Assembly: GCA_046729895.1 (NCBI GenBank)
Contig: JBKPHP010000056.1
Location: 1 to 49,700 of the forward strand
DNA length: 49,700 nt
DNA from: DASXBA01 sp046729895
GTDB taxonomy: Bacteria; Actinomycetota; Thermoleophilia; Solirubrobacterales; Thermoleophilaceae
Reading direction: 5' to 3'
Below the pieces are notes generated by a model. It worked only from the letters and a program-made list of their open reading frames with translations. It was not told the origin of the DNA and ran no database searches. This document shows, one piece after another, positions 45,797-49,700 of the stretch. The position numbers and the translations under genes were made by a program. The first letter of the stretch is position 1; each line of letters begins with the position of its first letter.

Positions 45797-47371
45797 CTAG
45801 CCCGGCTCCGGGGGATCGCGGCGGTCGAGCGGGTGCACCGCCGGTCCCTGGAGCACCGAGCCGTCGGGAGCAAAGCGGGAGGCGTGGCAGGGACAGTCCC
45901 AACTCCGCTCGGCGTCGTTCCAGTTGACGATGCAGCCGAGATGGGTGCAGCGGGCTGCGACCGCGTGCAGCCGGCCGTCGTCGTCACGCGAGATCGCCAC
46001 CTGCCGGCCGTGTCTCGAGGCCACCTTCCCGTCGCCCGGGCGGAGAACTTCGGCGGAGTCGGCGGAGCGTCGCGTGATCCGGTCGGCTACGAAGTGGAAG
46101 CCGACGTTGGCGTTCTCCTTGGCCAGGTCCAGGCTCGAGGCGAGCGGGGTGAGCCGGTTCGTGTCGAAGAACGGAGCCCAGGGATTGTCCCGGCCCGCGA
46201 TCGCGTCGGTGATCATCTCGGCGGCCGCAGCTCCCATGGCGAGGCCCCATTTGCGGAAGCCGGTGGCGGTCCACGTCCAACGCGACCTGGGGGTCAGCTT
46301 GCCGATCAGAGGAGCGCCGTCGGCAGAGAAGTTGTCCTGCGTCGACCAGCGGTGGGTCACCTCGTCGATGGCGAAGTGCTCGCGGGCGAACGCCTCGAGC
46401 GCTCGGTAGCGGGGGCTGGTGGGCCCGCCCTGGCCGACCTTGTGGCCCTCCCCGCCGACGATCACCAGCTCCCGCCCCTGGAGCCGATGGAAGCGGATCG
46501 AGCGGGTGGGCGAGGAAGCGCTGATGAACATTCCCGGAGAGGAGGCTGGGCTGGCGAGCGGCGCCGCGATGCAGTAGGAGCGCTCGGCGTGCATGCGGGC
46601 GAAGAAGAGCGCGCGGTCGGGGAACGGGTAGTGGGTGGCCACGACCACGCGCTCCGCGGTGACCCGCCCGCCCGTGGTCTCGACTCGGCAGGGCTCGCCG
46701 TCCCGCAGGGCCGCGGCGCGCGTGTGCTCGAAGATGCGTCCGCCGGCCCGCTCCAATGCGTCCGCCAAGCCGGCGAGGAACCTGACCGGGTGGAACTCCG
46801 CCTGGTCGTCGAGCTTGACAGCGCCATAGGCGGGGAAGGGCAGCCAGAGGTCCCTGACCGAGGACGCGGGGAGGCCCGCGGCCCTCGCCGCGTCCGCCTC
46901 CTCCTCGACGTCCGGCAGGTCCTCGGGTGACGCCGCGTACGTGTAGTTGGCGCGACGGCGGAACTCGCAGTCGATACCGAGCTCTTCCACCAGCCCGGCG
47001 ATGCGCGCGAGTCCCGCCTCGTTCGCCGCCGCGTACGCGCGGGCGCCGTCCTCGCCGAGGCGGGAGGCGAGCTGCGCATAGACGAGCTGATGCAGCGAGC
47101 TCAGCTTCGACGTCGTGTGACCACTCACCCCGGTCCCCGCTCGGCCCTTGTCGACCACGGTCACCTCGAAGCCCTCGCGCCGCAGCAGCAGGCCGGCCAC
47201 AAGCCCGGTGATCCCGGCGCCGACCACGAGGACCTCGGTGTCGATGTCCCGATCAAGAGCGGGATAGGAGGTACCGGGCGCCGTAGCCAGCCAGAGGGAG
47301 GCAGTGGGCGGCACCGTCGTTGGACGGGGGTTCCTCGAGTCCGGCGGCATTTCGCATCTCTCGATACCCAT
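45797..47371 (-). CDS. FAD-dependent oxidoreductase (DAO fold) with C-terminal Rieske [2Fe-2S] domain
   Basis: 524 residues from ATG 47371; a second in-frame ATG seven codons on is possible. FAD-binding Rossmann motif EVLVVGAGITGLVAGLLLRREG (about 46-67), SGHTTSKLSSLH, and the DAO body to about 400. The Rieske domain at about 430-515 has CTHLGC and CPCHASRF, both Cys-x-His pairs intact. The family oxidises amines or hydroxy compounds and passes electrons to the cluster. Similar fusions are known in actinobacteria without assigned substrate. Followed directly by the helical protein gene. Confidence 0.92.
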   Translation of the reverse strand: MGIERCEMPPDSRNPRPTTVPPTASLWLATAPGTSYPALDRDIDTEVLVVGAGITGLVAGLLLRREGFEVTVVDKGRAGTGVSGHTTSKLSSLHQLVYAQLASRLGEDGARAYAAANEAGLARIAGLVEELGIDCEFRRRANYTYAASPEDLPDVEEEADAARAAGLPASSVRDLWLPFPAYGAVKLDDQAEFHPVRFLAGLADALERAGGRIFEHTRAAALRDGEPCRVETTGGRVTAERVVVATHYPFPDRALFFARMHAERSYCIAAPLASPASSPGMFISASSPTRSIRFHRLQGRELVIVGGEGHKVGQGGPTSPRYRALEAFAREHFAIDEVTHRWSTQDNFSADGAPLIGKLTPRSRWTWTATGFRKWGLAMGAAAAEMITDAIAGRDNPWAPFFDTNRLTPLASSLDLAKENANVGFHFVADRITRRSADSAEVLRPGDGKVASRHGRQVAISRDDDGRLHAVAARCTHLGCIVNWNDAERSWDCPCHASRFAPDGSVLQGPAVHPLDRRDPPEPG

Positions 47372-47422
47372 AAGCCGTCTGCCAAACCCCTGCGTCGCGC
47401 GAGTTCCCGCGCGCCGAGGGAG

Positions 47423-47441
47423 GCACCCAGGCGCCGGGTGC
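47423..47441 (-). terminator. Hairpin after small membrane protein gene
   Basis: GCACCC-aggcgcc-GGGTGC, 6-bp stem, six bases past the stop codon at 47447 on the minus strand. Confidence 0.45.
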
Positions 47442-47446
47442 GCCCC

Positions 47447-47929
47447 TCAGGCGGCCAGCGAGACGAACTCGCCCACGATGGCACCGTAGGCCACGTGCAC
47501 GAGCATGGTCACCACGGGCGTCGAGGTGCCGTAGTTCAGAAGCAGGAAGCCTGGTGGCTCGAGGAGGGGGCTCGCCTCGGCTGCCGTCGTAGGCGTTCCC
47601 ATGCGCGGGTGGATCACGGGTAGGAGGATGTTGACGAGCGCGGTGCCCGCAAACATCGCGTGGATCGCCCCGAACAGTGCTCCCAGCCACCAGCTCGCCT
47701 CGTCGATCGCTTGGAAGACGGCGTAGTAGACGAGCGCGAAGCCGAGTCCGAACAGGAAGTGCAGCATGTAGCCGGCCGCCTTGGCACGCACGCGGTCGCT
47801 GAAGAACGCGGTTCCGAGCAGAAACGGGATGTCCATGCGGGTCAGGTGAAACTCGCTGGCTGCGCGCAGCCCGCTCGTAAGGACGATCGTCCCCACGAAC
47901 CCGCCGGCGAGCGCGCCCCAGACGCTCAT
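47447..47929 (-). CDS. Small integral membrane protein (four helices)
   Basis: 160 residues from ATG 47929, overlapping the GH15 stop by four bases. Hydrophobic segments at about 4-20, 53-75, 82-108 and 138-158. Sequence blocks: GALAGGFVGTIVLTSGLRAASEFHLTRMDIPFLLGTAFFSDRVRAKAAGYMLHFLFGLGFALVYYAVF and GALFGAIHAMFAGTALVNILLPVIHPRMG. I know similar actinobacterial hypothetical membrane proteins but no function. Co-translated with the glycosidase. Confidence 0.85.
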   Translation of the reverse strand: MSVWGALAGGFVGTIVLTSGLRAASEFHLTRMDIPFLLGTAFFSDRVRAKAAGYMLHFLFGLGFALVYYAVFQAIDEASWWLGALFGAIHAMFAGTALVNILLPVIHPRMGTPTTAAEASPLLEPPGFLLLNYGTSTPVVTMLVHVAYGAIVGEFVSLAA

Positions 47930-49700
47930 CCCCGGGCGGCCTCCGAGAAGGCGACCGCGGCGTTGATCAGGCCCAGGTGGACGAGGCCCTGCGGGTAGTT
48001 GCCCAGGTACGCGCCGCTGTCGGGATCGATCTCCTCGGCATAGAGCCCAACGTCGTTCGCCAGCCCGAGCAGCTCGTCCATGAGGTCCGCCGCCTCCTCC
48101 AGTCGCCCCCGGCGGGCGAGCGCCTCGACGAGCCAGAAGGAGCAGGCGGTAAAGGCGCCCTCCCGGCCGCTGAGCCCGTCCTCGCCGCGGTACCGGTAGA
48201 GCAGCGGACCCGCCCCGAGCTCCGCTCGGATGGCATCGATTGTGCGGTCGAGGCGGCCCTCGTCGGGTGGGCGATAACCCATCAGCGCGCTGAACAGGAG
48301 GCTGGCGTCGAGCTCGTCGGCGTCCGCATGGCGGACGTAGCTGCGGCGCTCTTCCGACCAGCAGCGGCTCTCGATGAAATCGGCCACCTCCTGGGCGGCC
48401 AGGCGCCAGCGCGCGGCGTTCCGTCCGGGGATCTGCCCCTCTTCGGCGAGCGCCGCGGCGCAGTCGAGCGCGACCCAGCACATCACCTTCGACTGCGTGA
48501 AGTGGCGCGGCTCGCTGCGCACCTCCCAGATGCCGGCGTCGGGTTCCCGCCAGAGCTCGCAGACCGCGTCCGCGACGTCGGCCAGGCGCCGGCCGGTGTC
48601 GCGATCGATGGCGCCCGCGGTCAGGGCGAACCGGTGGGCCGTCTGCAGGAGCTCGCCGTACACGTCCAGCTGGCGCTGTTTCCCCGCTTCATTCCCGACG
48701 CGAACCGGGCGCGAGCCCGCATAGCCGGCAAGCGGCAGCTCGCGCTCGGGGGTGCGGGCCCCCCCGTCGAGCCCGTAGAGGACGCGTACCCGCGGATGGG
48801 TGAGCTGCGATGCGTGCAGCAGCCACCAGAAGTAGGCGTGCGCTTCGCTCGGACAGCCAAGCGCGAGGAAAGCGTCGAGCGTGAATGCCGCGTCGCGGAC
48901 CCACGAGTAGCGGTAGTCCCAGTTTCGCTCGCCGCCGATGTCCTCGGGCAGCGAGGTCGTGGCCGCGGCTGCGATCGAGCCGGACGGCGCGTAGACGAGC
49001 AGCTTCAGGGCGAGGGCGCTGCGGATCACCGCCTCCCGCCACGCCCCCTCGTAGGAGCGAGCGCCGGCCCACTCCGCCCAGAAAGAGGCCGTCTCCTCGA
49101 GGCGAGTCTCGGCCTCGCCACGACCTGGTAGCACCAGGGGCTCCGCGTGAGTAGCGGCGAGCGCGATCAGCGCTCGCGAGCCCGGCCCGGTGGTGAAGCG
49201 ACCTGAAACCGCGCCGTCGTCGACCTGCGCGCTACCGGCCTCCCAGCTGCAGACGGCCAGCGCGTCGGCCCCGGCGCTCGCCACCGGGATGCCGGCCCGC
49301 CGGCCGAGCCGAGCTCGCCGTCCGCCGTAGCCGAAGCGGGGCACGACCCGCCAATGCATCGGGACAGCCCCGGCGAGCCCCTCGACGCGTCGCACGAGCT
49401 CCCGCTGCGGCGCCAGGCCGCTGCGGGGCAGCGTCATGGCGTCGAGCACGCGAACCGTGCCCTGGCCGGTGGTGAAGGTCGTCTCAAGGACGTTCGTCTC
49501 GGGCAGGTAGCGGCGCTCGGCGGCGAACCGGGCTTCCGGGACGAGCTCGAAGCAGCCGCCCCTGTCGACGCCGAGAAGCCCGGCGAACACGCTCGGCGAA
49601 TCGAGGTCCGGCAGGCAGAGCCAATCGACCCGCCCGTCGCGCCGGACTAGCGCCGCGGTTCGCCCGTCGCCGATCACCGCGTAATCGCGGATCGGTGCGT
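47926..49700 (-). CDS. Glycoside hydrolase family 15 (glucoamylase/trehalase-like), 5' end beyond window
   Basis: The frame continues past the right edge: codons before GTG 49677 read PIRDYAV, the usual family start PIRDYAVIGDGRTAALV, so the true N-terminus lies outside. The N-terminal beta-sandwich domain runs to about residue 200 and the (alpha/alpha)6 barrel follows. Barrel motifs: GGERNWDYRYSWVRDAAFTLDAFL, EEIDPDSGAYLGNYPQGLVHLGLINAA (carrying the second catalytic Glu), and a Trp/Glu pair near SKVMCWVALDCAA. Actinobacterial members of this group often cleave trehalose or malto-oligosaccharides in the cytoplasm; no signal peptide is visible in the window. Confidence 0.93.
   Translation of the reverse strand, partial: APIRDYAVIGDGRTAALVRRDGRVDWLCLPDLDSPSVFAGLLGVDRGGCFELVPEARFAAERRYLPETNVLETTFTTGQGTVRVLDAMTLPRSGLAPQRELVRRVEGLAGAVPMHWRVVPRFGYGGRRARLGRRAGIPVASAGADALAVCSWEAGSAQVDDGAVSGRFTTGPGSRALIALAATHAEPLVLPGRGEAETRLEETASFWAEWAGARSYEGAWREAVIRSALALKLLVYAPSGSIAAAATTSLPEDIGGERNWDYRYSWVRDAAFTLDAFLALGCPSEAHAYFWWLLHASQLTHPRVRVLYGLDGGARTPERELPLAGYAGSRPVRVGNEAGKQRQLDVYGELLQTAHRFALTAGAIDRDTGRRLADVADAVCELWREPDAGIWEVRSEPRHFTQSKVMCWVALDCAAALAEEGQIPGRNAARWRLAAQEVADFIESRCWSEERRSYVRHADADELDASLLFSALMGYRPPDEGRLDRTIDAIRAELGAGPLLYRYRGEDGLSGREGAFTACSFWLVEALARRGRLEEAADLMDELLGLANDVGLYAEEIDPDSGAYLGNYPQGLVHLGLINAAVAFSEAARG

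Noticed and set aside
1..49700. CRISPR arrays, insertion sequences, prophage, tRNA or rRNA genes
   Set aside because: No repeat-spacer pattern, transposase, integrase or phage gene, and no cloverleaf-like intergenic stretch; intergenic gaps are nearly all under 200 bases.

Overview
This 49.7 kb window is GC-rich bacterial chromosome, densely packed on both strands, with many GTG starts, 4-base ATGA/GTGA gene overlaps and short gaps. The gene set points to Actinomycetota, and I infer a soil Thermoleophilia/Solirubrobacterales-like lineage. The reasons are an ECF sigma factor fused to its own zinc-finger anti-sigma-like and membrane parts, MprAB-like two-component systems, tandem HtrA proteases, GabD2-like aldehyde dehydrogenase, and a fused SpoIIE-type phosphatase/anti-sigma kinase. 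I see no rRNA, tRNA, CRISPR array, insertion sequence or prophage.

Layout. 1-4.2 kb: envelope and stress block (Gly/Thr-repeat membrane protein cut by the window edge, HxlR regulator, two HtrA-type proteases, NlpC/P60-like hydrolase, two small proteins, one with an internal duplication). 4.3-12.6 kb: ferredoxin, aldehyde dehydrogenase, alpha/beta hydrolase, a STAS plus PP2C/kinase partner-switching pair, PhzF-like protein, a coupled PAS and metallo-beta-lactamase-fold pair. 12.6-15.7 kb: VOC protein, membrane-tethered sigma factor, degenerate MBL-fold protein. 15.8-18.5 kb: first two-component system with a PepSY-like exported protein. 18.6-23.2 kb: P1 peptidase, GHMP sugar kinase, a frame-disrupted MFS transporter, 5'-3' exonuclease. 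23.3-26.4 kb: second two-component system with a conserved lipoprotein. 26.4-33.3 kb: XylF/single-ATPase/XylH sugar ABC transporter, Gfo/Idh/MocA oxidoreductase, HAD phosphatase, SDR, slipin and NfeD. 33.4-40.5 kb: quinone oxidoreductase, SDR, fatty-acid desaturase plus cyclopropane synthase, a broken cydA remnant, acyl-CoA synthetase, a broken lipocalin-like remnant. 40.5-45.2 kb: class II aldolase and a full molybdate operon (HTH-Mop regulator, modA, modB, modC, mop). 45.3-49.7 kb: FAD/Rieske oxidoreductase, small membrane protein, GH15 glucoamylase/trehalase running off the right edge.

How parts work together. The strongest regulatory signal is a direct repeat, TCTCATC-N5-(C/T)TCA(T/C)G with an 11-bp period. 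It lies upstream of all three genes of the second two-component cluster (response regulator, lipoprotein, kinase), always in the same orientation, and looks like the operator of that regulator. A different repeat (CTAAGA-N5-CTAAGA) precedes the first response regulator. Desaturase and cyclopropane synthase form a membrane-lipid pair. STAS and PP2C/kinase form a partner switch.

Ten genes have a TAnnnT hexamer 6-9 bases before the start codon and no evident Shine-Dalgarno, so leaderless transcription seems common here. One of them, the exonuclease, appears to start at CTG. Decayed genes cluster at 37.7-40.5 kb, with two different reading frames each broken by an in-frame TAG.
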